Positions 42,950-52,931 are shown, counted from the stretch's first letter. The stretch is DNA of 64,000 bases from UBA11524 sp045591175 (GCA_045591175.1 JAZNSI010000006.1:1-64000), one strand, 5' to 3'. Program-made: numbers and translations. Notes: generated by a model not told the origin, from the sequence alone.

Positions 42950-44473
42950 TTAAAATGGTTTGCCCGTCTTTTTCAGCGGAGCATCCTCAGCAGCAGGCTG
43001 CACACCAAGAAGCGCCTCAAGTTTTTCCAGTGTAAGCGATCCCACCGCATTGTAGATGATAACTCCCTGCTCGTCGATAATGACAGTGTGAGGCAGCATG
43101 GTGGATCCGCCGTAATCGCGGATGATGTCGCCTGTTTCATCCAAGGCAAAGGGCATCGTGTAGTCAAACCGACTCAGGTACTCGGGAACATCATCCGTTA
43201 CAAGGTCGGAATGAATGGCTACAACGCTGACTGTTTCCCCGTACTTCCGATAAATCTCATCAAAGTAAGGCAGTTCTTCGCAGCATGGCGTACACCACGT
43301 AGCCCAGAAATTCACGATCACGATCTTCCCTACCTGCTCACTGAGTACAAAAGGCTGATCGCTCCCATATACGGGTGCCGCAAAATCGGGCGCTTTCATG
43401 CCGACCTCGCTGCCAATAGGAAGTAGTGATTGTTCAGTATTCTCTTCGTTCGTAATGGGTACTTCTGCTTCCGCTACTTCACCAGTGGGCCGATTGAATC
43501 CCCATAATGCAGCAAACAGCAGAAGCATTGCAGCTGTCCATGCAAGAATTCGTCTCCGACTGATAGTCTTGCGTGTTTCGGTGCCTTGCTGAGTCATTTG
43601 CGGTGCGTGGATGACATACTTCCCCGCCCTGAAGGTGATTGCCTGCGTTGGACAATCTTCGATGCACTCTCCGCAGTGAATACACTCCTGGTCTCCAACA
43701 TGCCGCACGTCCATCTTGCAGCGAGCCACGCAGCGTCCGCAGTTAACGCACGCAGCTGCATCAACCTTTACGCCAATTACTGCCACCTTGCTGAACAGGC
43801 CATAGATCGCTCCCAAGGGGCACAGGAACCGGCAGAAGGCACGATAGATGAACACGCATGCGCCGACTACCAAGAGCATGATCAGGAACTTGCGCGTAAA
43901 CAGCAGGCCAAGCATGCTGTACTTGTCCGCGTTCACGGGGTTAGCCAGCAGACCAACTGCACCCTCAAGGGTACCGGCTGGACATATATACTTGCAGAAC
44001 GCCGGCAAAGGGTATCGTTGCGACGCATACCACAAGGGAATCCCGATCACAAAAACAACCAGGATCACATACTTCACCCAACTGAATGCCCTGGTAAGCC
44101 TTCCTTTCGGCACCTTGGGTGTGGGGATCTTATGCAATAGCTCTTGCATCAAGCCTACAGGGCAGAGAAATCCGCAGATCGTGCGGCCCAGGATCAACCC
44201 ATAGAGCAGAAGAATACCCAGTACATACGTCGGCGCACGGCTGCCAGAAGACGCCACTGCATTTTGCAGCGCACCAAGCGGACAAGCTCCGACTGCGCCA
44301 GGGCAGGAATAGCAGTTAAATCCCGGAACACACAGCATCTTGCTGCTGCCGGTATAGATGTCACCTTTTATAAAGCCTTTGACGTGTGCGTTGTACAGAA
44401 GTGCGGTATAAAGCTGGATCAGCCTGCGCTGGGTGGGCAGATGATTCCGTAGCCATTTCAGCAGCTTAGCCAA
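42950..44473 (-). CDS. Polyferredoxin membrane protein fused to TlpA-like thioredoxin
   Basis: About 507 residues. The N-terminal part is a NapH/CcoG/RnfB-like membrane 4Fe-4S protein: CYSCPGAVGACPLGAL, CGFLCPVGLMQ, CKYICPAGTLEG, CRFLCPLGAIYG on helix ends, then two ferredoxin clusters (CVNCGRCVARCKM and CIHCGECIEDCPTQAI). After another helix (about 315-335) follows an extracytoplasmic thioredoxin-fold domain with WATWCTPC. Electrons may pass from a cytoplasmic donor across the membrane to reduce the outside CxxC. I favour the TTG at 44473 (GGAG 10 bases ahead, 8-base overlap with the upstream gene) over an ATG at 44518. Confidence 0.88.
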   Translation of the reverse strand: MAKLLKWLRNHLPTQRRLIQLYTALLYNAHVKGFIKGDIYTGSSKMLCVPGFNCYSCPGAVGACPLGALQNAVASSGSRAPTYVLGILLLYGLILGRTICGFLCPVGLMQELLHKIPTPKVPKGRLTRAFSWVKYVILVVFVIGIPLWYASQRYPLPAFCKYICPAGTLEGAVGLLANPVNADKYSMLGLLFTRKFLIMLLVVGACVFIYRAFCRFLCPLGAIYGLFSKVAVIGVKVDAAACVNCGRCVARCKMDVRHVGDQECIHCGECIEDCPTQAITFRAGKYVIHAPQMTQQGTETRKTISRRRILAWTAAMLLLFAALWGFNRPTGEVAEAEVPITNEENTEQSLLPIGSEVGMKAPDFAAPVYGSDQPFVLSEQVGKIVIVNFWATWCTPCCEELPYFDEIYRKYGETVSVVAIHSDLVTDDVPEYLSRFDYTMPFALDETGDIIRDYGGSTMLPHTVIIDEQGVIIYNAVGSLTLEKLEALLGVQPAAEDAPLKKTGKPF

Positions 44474-44936
44474 GACCAATACACTCCGTACAGATATTGA
44501 TTGCTTTGACCAATACATCCCGCAAACCGCCGTTCATCACACCCAGCACGATGAAAACAATAGCGATCACGAGAATAATGGCGCGCAGCCGGACAAGGTG
44601 GGCTTCACCAGGAAGCTGGCTGCAATACTCCTTCTGCCTGATAGAACCGCAGCGAATACCAGCTGGTGCGCGCCATTCCTTAACGAAAACCGCATGCAAA
44701 ATGAACGTCCCTGCACAAATCGCACCGCACAGCGCCAGCGGAAACGCGATGTTTCGCAGCCGCGCAGCGACATCCTCCCATTGAAACACGCTGCTGAGGT
44801 ACACACCCTGGGCAGTACGATTCTCCGGAGCGTTGCCGTCCATGTAGATATCAATGCACTGCCAGGCCAATAGCAATAGTGCCGCTGCAACGGCGATTGC
44901 AGTGATCCAGCGCATGCAGGTAAGCAAGTGCCGCAT
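44466..44936 (-). CDS. Membrane protein with C-terminal CD1871A-type CXXC domain
   Basis: A 156-residue protein: an N-terminal helix (about 8-27), a loop, a second helix (about 58-80), a charged cytoplasmic stretch, and a last helix ending in the motif VKAINICTECIGLG. That C-terminal third matches the small CD1871A-family CXXC proteins of Clostridia, which normally stand alone at 40-60 residues; here it is fused to a two-helix membrane part. ATG at 44936 has GGGAG 8 bases ahead. First gene of a pair with the polyferredoxin. Confidence 0.75.
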   Translation of the reverse strand: MRHLLTCMRWITAIAVAAALLLLAWQCIDIYMDGNAPENRTAQGVYLSSVFQWEDVAARLRNIAFPLALCGAICAGTFILHAVFVKEWRAPAGIRCGSIRQKEYCSQLPGEAHLVRLRAIILVIAIVFIVLGVMNGGLRDVLVKAINICTECIGLG

Positions 44937-44972
44937 GAAATCCACTCCCTTTATCATGTATATGCAACTCAT

Positions 44973-45001
44973 ATTATACCATGCGCACCGACCTGTGACA
45001 A
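44973..45001 (-). promoter_or_regulatory. Promoter of the CD1871A/polyferredoxin pair
   Basis: On the minus strand TTGTCA, 17 bases, TATAAT. Confidence 0.8.
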
Positions 45002-45041
45002 CCTCACAGCTCATGCCAGAATAGAAAATCGCTCCCATCGC

Positions 45042-45070
45042 TTGACTTTGTAGTTGTCAACAGATAAAAT
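45042..45070 (+). promoter_or_regulatory. Promoter of the secreted TlpA-SpaA gene
   Basis: TTGACT, 17 bases, TAAAAT, 28 bases before the start codon; divergent from the minus-strand promoter 40 bases away. Confidence 0.75.
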
Positions 45071-45098
45071 GAACTATACCTATTAAGGAGGAACTGCT

Positions 45099-46835
45099 AT
45101 GAGATTACTCACGCGCATTTTTGCTCTCACAGTAACGATTACCCTGCTGATTGGCTGCTGTGCCTTCGCACATACTTCCCTTGCGTATTCAAAGGGTGAC
45201 CAGATTCAGGACTTTACCTTCACCACTTATGATGGACAAACCCTTTCCTTCTCCGACGTATTGAAGGAGAAGGAAGCGGTGATGATCAACATCTGGGCCA
45301 CCTGGTGCGGCCCCTGCAGAAATGAATTCCCCTTTATGCAGGAGGCCTACACGCAGTATCAGGACAAGGTCGAGATCATCGCGCTGAGCAGCGAGCCCAC
45401 CGATACCCCGGACGTGCTGAAGGAATTCGCAAATCAGTACGGACTGACCTTCAAGATCGGCCAGGATCCGGTAGGTTTCCTTTCCGCGCTGCGTATGAAC
45501 AGCATCCCCACGACGCTGATCGTTGATCGTTTTGGTACCATTTGCTTTGTTGAATCCGGCTCGCAGCCGGACACTGCCTCCTTCACGCGGCTGTTCGATG
45601 TCTTTCTGGGGGATCAGTACACGGAATCCATCATTTTGGATGGCGTTCCGCCCATGAAGCCCGACATTCTCCCGACGAGTGAAGCTGAACTATCCGCTGT
45701 TTTGGGCGCAGTCGCTATCAATCCTACCAATCAATACACCTGGCCCATGGCTGTTGCTGACCAGGACGGCCGCACGGTTGTTCAGTCAACGAATGCCGGC
45801 CGCGATGCTTCCAATGCTGCTGTAACCGTAGAGCTTGAGGCTCGCGTCGGCGATGTAGTTGCGGTCACCTTTAAGACTTCGACGGCGCCGTTGTTTGACG
45901 TGATGAAGATTTCACTGAATGGCAACGTTGTGAAGTCCTTTAGCGGCGAACACGACTGGATGACCTACGCCATTCCGGTGTCAGCTGATGGCGTACAGAC
46001 GTTGACGCTTGCCTACGCGAAAGACGCGACCGGAAGTTCTGGCAAAGACACGATTTGGGTAGATCATGTTGAGGTCTTGTCCGGCAGTGCTGCTGAAGCT
46101 GCGCTTGCAGCAAATCCGCCCTACCCAGTTGCCGCAGCATGCACGCTGACCATCACCAATCCCGAAGCCCGTGAGATTACGATAACCGACCCGAGCGGTG
46201 TCCTTTATACCAACTTCGGTCATGCTAAATACTATGTTCTTAACAGTGATACGGCCACCTTTGCTGCAACGCTTACCGCAGAATACGAGCCGGAAACGAC
46301 CCTCTTCTATTGCGACTACAATGGCAGCATCACGCCTGTGACCGCTGGCATGACAAGCGATGGCTACGTTGTCAGCGCAGGCGTGGATTCCGCCGAAACC
46401 ACCCATTACACTTATACGTCCATGCTTCTCTATCCAAGCCCCACCACTGCGCCCACGCAGACAGTTGTGTATTTCAAGGATGAAGCCAACCTGAATCTCT
46501 TTGTCAATGGCAACCATCTTGGCAGCTGGTGCTATGTTGACAGCGAGGTCAATGTATCAACGGCGGAGAAAGCAACTGGCAGTTCCTCCTACATCCTTCA
46601 ATGCATGGATCAGGATGGGCAGCCGGTTCCCGGCGCGATGCTGCAGATCTGCAACGACAGCACCTGCGAAGTCGTGACCACCGACGATAATGGTATTTAT
46701 ACCTTTGCAGCAGATTCCTACGCATGGGAGATTCATGTGTTGAAAGCGCCGGCAGGCTATACGGCAGATTCCACCGATGTTGTCATTGCCCCCACTACCG
46801 GCGGAGAAATCGTTTTCACCTTCACAAAAAACTGA
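45099..46835 (+). CDS. Secreted TlpA-like thioredoxin with C-terminal SpaA/Cna-B-like domain
   Basis: A 578-residue exported protein. Signal sequence about 1-25 (contains GCCAFAH; a Cys at 20-21 could be lipidated). Thioredoxin-fold domain about 30-175 with INIWATWCGPCRNEFPF and the cis-Pro loop MNSIPTTLIVD. The middle (about 200-350) is a beta-rich, carbohydrate-binding-like domain; then an unrecognised part; the last 80 residues (ILQCMDQDGQPVPGAML.. TTDDNGIYTF..) look like a prealbumin-like SpaA/Cna-B repeat. No LPXTG sorting motif is at the end. Divergent from the polyferredoxin pair, suggesting a shared task in extracytoplasmic thiol redox. Confidence 0.82.
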   Translation: MRLLTRIFALTVTITLLIGCCAFAHTSLAYSKGDQIQDFTFTTYDGQTLSFSDVLKEKEAVMINIWATWCGPCRNEFPFMQEAYTQYQDKVEIIALSSEPTDTPDVLKEFANQYGLTFKIGQDPVGFLSALRMNSIPTTLIVDRFGTICFVESGSQPDTASFTRLFDVFLGDQYTESIILDGVPPMKPDILPTSEAELSAVLGAVAINPTNQYTWPMAVADQDGRTVVQSTNAGRDASNAAVTVELEARVGDVVAVTFKTSTAPLFDVMKISLNGNVVKSFSGEHDWMTYAIPVSADGVQTLTLAYAKDATGSSGKDTIWVDHVEVLSGSAAEAALAANPPYPVAAACTLTITNPEAREITITDPSGVLYTNFGHAKYYVLNSDTATFAATLTAEYEPETTLFYCDYNGSITPVTAGMTSDGYVVSAGVDSAETTHYTYTSMLLYPSPTTAPTQTVVYFKDEANLNLFVNGNHLGSWCYVDSEVNVSTAEKATGSSSYILQCMDQDGQPVPGAMLQICNDSTCEVVTTDDNGIYTFAADSYAWEIHVLKAPAGYTADSTDVVIAPTTGGEIVFTFTKN

Positions 46836-46844
46836 GCAACACAA

Positions 46845-46879
46845 AACGGAGCACATGCTGCAAATGCATGTGCTCCGTT
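46845..46879. terminator. Bidirectional terminator
   Basis: AACGGAGCACATGC / GCATGTGCTCCGTT 14-bp perfect stem, 7-base loop, between convergent genes; minus-strand tail TTTTGTGTT. Confidence 0.85.
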
Positions 46880-46886
46880 GCTGTAT

Positions 46887-48419
46887 TTAGCGCCAGTATT
46901 TTCCGTCCAATTCACGGTATTGAATGGCCTCAGCAATGTGTGCCGTTTGGATGCTGGGTGAACCTTCCAGATCCGCGATGGTACGGGCAACTTTCAGCAC
47001 ACGTCCATAAGCGCGCATGGACATACCCATCCGTTCCACAGCCATGTGCAGTATAGTCTCTGCCTCCGGAGTCAGCGGACAGTAACGACGCGTCAGCTTG
47101 GAGTCAAGCTGCGCATTGCAATGGATGCCGTCCTTGGCGTAGCGGGCCTGCTGGAGCTCACGAGCTTTGCGCACGCGGGCGCCAACAACCGCAGACGACT
47201 CCCCTGCCGTGCCGTTGTTGATCTCCTTGACCGGTACCGCATCCACCTCGATCTGGATGTCGATGCGATCCAGCAGCGGGCCGGACACGCGATCCAGGTA
47301 ACGACGGATCTCATGCTTGGAGCAGCGGCATTGTTTCTGCTTGCTGCCGAAAAAGCCACAGGGACAAGGATTCATGCTGGCAACAAGCATAAAACTGGAC
47401 TGATACTGCGCCTGATTCTGTACGCGGGTGACGGAAACAACCCCGTCCTCCAGCGGTTGACGCAGCGCCTCCAGCGCATTGCGGCTGAATTCAGGCAGCT
47501 CGTCCATGAAAAGTACGCCGTTGTGTGCCATGCTGACTTCGCCAGGGCGGGCATTAGAACCGCCACCGATCAGGCTGGCCACCGACGCACTGTGGTGCGG
47601 CGCACAGAAGGGACGCGTAGCCATCAGTCCACTGCCCGGCGTGAGCTTGCCGGCAATGGAGTGAATTCGGGTCGTCTCCAGTGCTTCGTCAAAGGTCAGC
47701 GGCGGCAAAATGCCCGGCAGACAACGCGCCAACATCGTTTTGCCCGAGCCCGGCACGCCGATCATCAGCATATTGTGGCCGCCAGCAGCCGCGACCTCCA
47801 ACGCACGCCGTGCGCCAAGTTGCCCCTGCACAGAGGCCATATCCATCAGGCATGTAGCAGAAGACACGATCTCCTGATAGGAGCGCTGACACTGAGCCGG
47901 GATGCGTTCCTTCCCTTTCAGGTGCATGGCGACCTGCCGTAGATGGTTGGCGGGATAAACGCGGATTCCCTGAATACACGCAACTTCTTCCGCATTTCCT
48001 TCAGGCAGGATGACGTCAACGATACCCTGTTCGCTGGCGCTGATGACCATTGGCAGTGCACCGCGCACAGGCTGCAAAGAACCGTCCAGCGACAGCTCGC
48101 CCAGCATCAGCGTATTGGTCAGATCCATCTGCTCCAGCTGGTTAGAGGCCATCAGCACACCCACGGCAATGGGCAGGTCAAAGGCCGGGCCTTCCTTCTT
48201 CATATCAGCAGGAGCAAGATTCACCGTCAATCGGGAAATTGGCATGGAAAACCCCGAATTCCGGATGGCTGCACCTACACGATCCCGGCTTTCCTTCACG
48301 GATGCATCCGGCAAACCGATGATCTCCAGCGCAGGCATTCCATTCGCTGCGTATACTTCTACCTTGACCGCAAAACCATTCACGCCATTCAGACCATAGC
48401 CCAATGTACGTGCCAGCAT
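46887..48419 (-). CDS. comM: ComM/YifB-family Mg-chelatase-like AAA+ ATPase
   Basis: A 510-residue protein: N-terminal Lon-substrate-binding-like domain (1-170), AAA+ core with Walker A GVPGSGKT and Walker B VLFMDELPEF, the zinc-like CPCGFFGSKQKQCRCS insert and the C-terminal Mg-chelatase domain. ComM is a branch-migration helicase supporting recombination in natural transformation, in keeping with dprA elsewhere in the window. ATG at 48419 has GGAGGTG 5 bases ahead; a longer frame is not supported. Confidence 0.94.
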   Translation of the reverse strand: MLARTLGYGLNGVNGFAVKVEVYAANGMPALEIIGLPDASVKESRDRVGAAIRNSGFSMPISRLTVNLAPADMKKEGPAFDLPIAVGVLMASNQLEQMDLTNTLMLGELSLDGSLQPVRGALPMVISASEQGIVDVILPEGNAEEVACIQGIRVYPANHLRQVAMHLKGKERIPAQCQRSYQEIVSSATCLMDMASVQGQLGARRALEVAAAGGHNMLMIGVPGSGKTMLARCLPGILPPLTFDEALETTRIHSIAGKLTPGSGLMATRPFCAPHHSASVASLIGGGSNARPGEVSMAHNGVLFMDELPEFSRNALEALRQPLEDGVVSVTRVQNQAQYQSSFMLVASMNPCPCGFFGSKQKQCRCSKHEIRRYLDRVSGPLLDRIDIQIEVDAVPVKEINNGTAGESSAVVGARVRKARELQQARYAKDGIHCNAQLDSKLTRRYCPLTPEAETILHMAVERMGMSMRAYGRVLKVARTIADLEGSPSIQTAHIAEAIQYRELDGKYWR

Positions 48420-48493
48420 GGCGGCACCTCCGTTCATTTGTTCGTCCATTGGCAATATTGTATCGCAAGTCACGTCAAATTGCAATGCGAACA

Positions 48494-48531
48494 CGCAAAA
48501 TCCCTCCCACCGTTTGTTGCGGCGGGAGGGA
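48494..48531 (-). terminator. Terminator of the glycosyltransferase gene
   Basis: TCCCTCCCGCCG / CGGTGGGAGGGA stem, followed on the minus strand by TTTTGCG. Confidence 0.85.
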
Positions 48532-48536
48532 CGCTT

Positions 48537-51500
48537 TTAATGGTGATACACATTGGGGAAGATCGGGATCAGCTCCAGGAAGTCGTTCAACTTGATCAGC
48601 AGATCATTGTTCCAGTAGCTGTCCAGCTTACTCAGCCAGGGATAATCTCGGACGAAATCCATCCAGGCATTCGGCGTCATCACACCGCTGGCATACGGGA
48701 AGAGCAGGATGAACCAAATAAGACACAGCCACAGGTAGAATACACAAATCATTTTGCCCGCGCTGGGCCACTTCTGCGTCACATGATGCAGCAGCAGCGT
48801 CGTCCCCAGGATGAGGAAGGGTACGCTGGCGAAATAATGGTAAATGTATGTCCCGCGAGGTACCAGCACCCAGGGCAGGAATTGCGCCAGCAGGCCGACC
48901 AGGATGAAAGCAGGCGCAATATCCCAGTCACGGCGGAAGAGCTGCATGGTGCCTTCCTGGCCCGCAATGGCGTAGCGATGGCCCTGAGCCCAGCGGTACA
49001 GCGTGTACGCGATGCCGACAAGGCCAACACACCATACCCAGGGATTGCCGAAGCAGAAGATGGCGTAGGTCATCCCTTCCGGCTTAAAGGCAGCGGAAGC
49101 GTAGTACATGGGCGTTGCCATCACCGGCCACTCATACCAGGGCGAATAGAAGGTATGATCCATTCCCAAGCCCGGCGTACCGTGATAGGACAGCATGCTC
49201 TGCGTCTCCTGCACAAGCATTTTGAAGAAGCCAAGGATACCGTTCACCGTGCGATCCGCAAAGCGATCCACATAGGAAAGAAGGTAGATCATCACCGGGA
49301 TTGCAATGAAGAACAGCAGACACCACAGGCAAAGCACCAGCACTCGCTTGAAGCTGCCCTGTGCCCTGCGCTGGAGTATGCTGCTTTCCTCCTCAGTATA
49401 CGGAGAGCCGTTCGTAAGCATACCGCCCGCCATGCGTCCCAGTCGCAGATGCCGCAGACAGGTCCAGAAGTATATTACCGCCAAGCCTATGCCTGCATAC
49501 ACACCGATCCACTTACTGGCCACGCCGCAGCCCATGAAGAAGCCGCTTAGGGCCAGATCCGGCAGAATCCTCCGCACATCCGTAAGTACGATGTCCCGCT
49601 GCATGAACCGTAGCATGAAGAAGCAGCTCAGCATGATGAACAGCACCGGATAGCTGTCAATGGTCGCGATGCGCGTTTGTGTGAAGTGCATGCAGTCCAG
49701 GGCCATCAGCAGCATGGCGATGCAAGCCATATCCGTGCGCTTCGTCAGCTGCTTGGCCAGCAGATACATTGCCGGCAGCATCAGGATGCCGCACAGCGCA
49801 CCCGCAAAGCGCCAGCCAAAGGGCGTCATGCCGAAAAGCCCAACAAACCAACCCATGATGATCTTCCCCAGCGGCGGATGCGTCCACTCGTATACGGTAG
49901 AATCGTTGAGCAGCTCGTAAGCCGTGCGGGCGTGGTAGATCTCATCAAAGTAGGTGGAATTCCACCAACCGGGCTCGCCTTCCAGGGTATCTTGTTCGTC
50001 GAAGAGATTCGCGGGGTCGGTATAGTAAGGCGATTCTGAATTTTCATTAATCCGGCCAATGACAGCAACACCAGGAATCACATTTCCCTGCGCATCCTTG
50101 AAGATGATTTCGTTGATGATCAGTCCCACCTGTTTGGGATCAATGCGCACATAACGTCCCGAGAGCTTCTGCACATCCGCAAAATCAGATGCGGAGACAA
50201 AGGTCGGCTTTCCGTTGGTGGTGTAGCTGGGGTTGAGGTACTTCCACTGGAAGCACTGTCCTTCCGCCATCTGCGCAGGATACTCCTGCGACCAGCCCTC
50301 GCCCTCCACGTCATCGCTTACAGCAACAGCGAAATTGCTGTAGCTGACCTGGCAGAAGTACAGCATACTGAAATCGTCATAATGCTGCCCCAGGTCAATG
50401 GTGACATACTCGTCATACGCAGAGGATTTCCATGGATTCTGCGGCGCCTTTGTCGAGCCAAGTGTCGTCAGCGTCACAATCGCATAGATCACCGTAACGA
50501 TAAGCATCAGCAGCCCATCGCGCCGCGTAAGTCCGAGCTTCGCATCACCCTGATAATTCAGGGGGCTGCAGGGCGCTTTCTCGTATTTCTGCACCGGAAC
50601 AACCGTTTCACCGAGGGTCGGCGCCAGTTTTTGCGGGCATTCTTCCACACAAACGCGATGGCACAGCCATACGCTGACCAATGTGAAGGTTGCATTCAAT
50701 ACAGACAGGATATTGGCGAGGGTGGTATTGTCCGCATTCAGGTGCCCCATTGCAGATCCGAGGCGCAGCGAGTTGTCAAGAATGATCCCCTCGTTGATGA
50801 ACAACACGCAGGATGCTCCAATCAGCAAACCGAAAATGCGCCGATCGCGGCGAATCGCATAGGCCATGCCCAGCAGGAAGATCGCCGGGAAGAGATATCG
50901 CTCGTGCATCTTGATGCCGAACACATACAGCAGCAGGAAAATCACTGCGCCGCAAAGGGGCAAATTCTGCAGTTTTCCGGACCGGATAAACATCGGCAGC
51001 ACGATCACGAACGCCATAGACATGGTGAACCAGCCCAGCAGTGTCCAGTTGCAGCCGATGATCGCCAGCGCCAAATACGCAACCGCATAGAGGAGCAGCA
51101 AAGCAGGTTCAACAAACCATGCCCGCACCTTTCCGCGCTGCTGGTACGTCAAATAAGCAGTCCATGCGAGGGAGAACAGCAGGAAGAACAGCACAACGCC
51201 GGTGGAGGCAGAGTTCTCAATGCCGTCCCAGTTCGCGCCAGCCAGGTAGTAAATATTGGCCGTGTTGACCGTCGCATGATTGTAGGAGCTGAGGGTCTCG
51301 ATATACTGTTCGATCAGCCAAATCGGCGACTCCTGATTCGGACTGAATGGCAGTACGACCGCTAGGAACACAAGCACCGACAGAAGTAATCCGATTCCCA
51401 GGTCCTTCACAACTTTGCTGCCGCGTCGCACCCAGACAGCGCGAAGTGCTTTCAAAACCGCGCTAAGAACAATCGCTTGACCAGTATGCCCTTCGCTTCC

Positions 51501-52880
51501 TTCCCGGCTGCTTTTCTTGTCGTCTGGAACGGCAATCTGCACAATTTCCATAACGATCGCCACAAGCCCCAGGAAACCCAGCATCAGTGACTGTGGCTTC
51601 ACAAGGATAGCCAGTACGTACAACGGCAGCACCAGCATCCATTTACGGTGCATCGCAAAATACGCCACCAGCATCAGCAGCATGCACAGCACGCTGTCGA
51701 TCTGGCACCAGGCAGCACTGTTGAGGAAGGTTGCCGGGTTGAATGCGAAGATCACGGCAAGTATGCCAGCCTGGCGGCGGCTGGATTCATTGTCAACAGC
51801 CAGCCGGTAGATCAGCATCGCAGCGATCAAATCACAGGCCATCGGGATCAGCTTATGCACGAAGGCAGCCGACACAACGCCACCGAGAGCCCTCGCAAGC
51901 AGCCCGTTTGCGCCCATGATATAGATATAGCCGGGAGTGTAATCGCACCAGTTGGATTGATAGAACATTGCTGGGCCCACGTTCATCATGGTGTTTCCCC
52001 AGGCGGTGAAGCAGTTCACATCCACCTGGTAGCCGTCAACGTTCAGCGCAACAATGATGCGTGCCAAACCAGCCAATACGATTCCCGCAATCGCAAACAG
52101 CGGCATACCGCGAGCATGCCCCTTACGCTCAGCAAGCTCACGCAAGGCTTCTTCGCGCCGGTCAAGCTGCATATGCCGAAGCAGCCAGAGGGAAACAGCT
52201 GCATATACACAGCCGATCACGATCAGCCAGGGCCAGAAGGGCGCAGCAACACTTTGCTCAGTCGCCGCAGCGCCCACATTCGGATTGGCTGCCTGCTTGA
52301 TGGTGTACCATGCGTCAATAACTGGATCCCCCTGCAGCTCGGTGACCTTCTCCAACGCGATATCATCGAATGATGCACGGCCCTGGCTCTCGCCGCTGTA
52401 TCCGCCCACGCGGACAAAGACCGTCAGCTCTTTCTGGTCGCTGTCTGTACGGCCGTAGGTTTCAATGTAGCGCCATTCGCCATTTGTTTCGTATACGCTC
52501 TCGGAAAAGACATACACGCCGCCAATAGACAGATTTGCGGCATGGCCCGCATCAAGAATATCATCCGCGAGAATCCAGCCGGACAAGCGGTAAGTAGTGT
52601 TGGGCTCTACCTCGACGGTTTGAGCAAAGCGGGCGTCATTCATGTCGTAGTTTTCCACGACAACGGCATATTGGCCGGAATGAGCTTCCTCCGACACGGC
52701 AAAATTGGATATTCCCGCGCGGGTGATATAGGCTTCCGTCGTCCAGTCAAGGGGCATCCCCTCAGTTCCCAGCTCCTCAAAGCCAGGATTTTTGAGCAGG
52801 TTAACGGATTCCTCCGAAATTGCCGCGGAGGATACAAGCAGCATCGCCGCACATATCAGCAGCAGAAGTCGCCTGAGCAA
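48537..52880 (-). CDS. Double GT-C glycosyltransferase fusion: binding domain, mannosyltransferase-like domain and GT39/PMT domain
   Basis: A 1447-residue membrane protein. Order: signal peptide (1-22); external beta-sandwich resembling CBM4/9 (NLLKNPGFEE.., 27-180); helix 213-235; first GT-C domain (about 256-745, Asp in QVDVNCFTAWG and HERYLFP); helix about 787-808; second external discoidin-like domain (about 815-945); and a GT39 protein O-mannosyltransferase-like domain (about 970-1447) with the acidic FDEIYHARTAYE motif and WTHPPLGK. Such enzymes use polyprenyl-phosphate sugars to glycosylate proteins or glycans outside the cell. The N- and C-terminal GT-C units are normally separate proteins. 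TTG start, with GAGGTGA 6 bases ahead. No sequence break is visible. Confidence 0.88.
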   Translation of the reverse strand: MLRRLLLLICAAMLLVSSAAISEESVNLLKNPGFEELGTEGMPLDWTTEAYITRAGISNFAVSEEAHSGQYAVVVENYDMNDARFAQTVEVEPNTTYRLSGWILADDILDAGHAANLSIGGVYVFSESVYETNGEWRYIETYGRTDSDQKELTVFVRVGGYSGESQGRASFDDIALEKVTELQGDPVIDAWYTIKQAANPNVGAAATEQSVAAPFWPWLIVIGCVYAAVSLWLLRHMQLDRREEALRELAERKGHARGMPLFAIAGIVLAGLARIIVALNVDGYQVDVNCFTAWGNTMMNVGPAMFYQSNWCDYTPGYIYIMGANGLLARALGGVVSAAFVHKLIPMACDLIAAMLIYRLAVDNESSRRQAGILAVIFAFNPATFLNSAAWCQIDSVLCMLLMLVAYFAMHRKWMLVLPLYVLAILVKPQSLMLGFLGLVAIVMEIVQIAVPDDKKSSREGSEGHTGQAIVLSAVLKALRAVWVRRGSKVVKDLGIGLLLSVLVFLAVVLPFSPNQESPIWLIEQYIETLSSYNHATVNTANIYYLAGANWDGIENSASTGVVLFFLLFSLAWTAYLTYQQRGKVRAWFVEPALLLLYAVAYLALAIIGCNWTLLGWFTMSMAFVIVLPMFIRSGKLQNLPLCGAVIFLLLYVFGIKMHERYLFPAIFLLGMAYAIRRDRRIFGLLIGASCVLFINEGIILDNSLRLGSAMGHLNADNTTLANILSVLNATFTLVSVWLCHRVCVEECPQKLAPTLGETVVPVQKYEKAPCSPLNYQGDAKLGLTRRDGLLMLIVTVIYAIVTLTTLGSTKAPQNPWKSSAYDEYVTIDLGQHYDDFSMLYFCQVSYSNFAVAVSDDVEGEGWSQEYPAQMAEGQCFQWKYLNPSYTTNGKPTFVSASDFADVQKLSGRYVRIDPKQVGLIINEIIFKDAQGNVIPGVAVIGRINENSESPYYTDPANLFDEQDTLEGEPGWWNSTYFDEIYHARTAYELLNDSTVYEWTHPPLGKIIMGWFVGLFGMTPFGWRFAGALCGILMLPAMYLLAKQLTKRTDMACIAMLLMALDCMHFTQTRIATIDSYPVLFIMLSCFFMLRFMQRDIVLTDVRRILPDLALSGFFMGCGVASKWIGVYAGIGLAVIYFWTCLRHLRLGRMAGGMLTNGSPYTEEESSILQRRAQGSFKRVLVLCLWCLLFFIAIPVMIYLLSYVDRFADRTVNGILGFFKMLVQETQSMLSYHGTPGLGMDHTFYSPWYEWPVMATPMYYASAAFKPEGMTYAIFCFGNPWVWCVGLVGIAYTLYRWAQGHRYAIAGQEGTMQLFRRDWDIAPAFILVGLLAQFLPWVLVPRGTYIYHYFASVPFLILGTTLLLHHVTQKWPSAGKMICVFYLWLCLIWFILLFPYASGVMTPNAWMDFVRDYPWLSKLDSYWNNDLLIKLNDFLELIPIFPNVYHH

Positions 52881-52931
52881 ATGTGATCACCTCAATAACA
52901 AGTACTCTCGACGGGCAAAGCCCCTTTTGTG

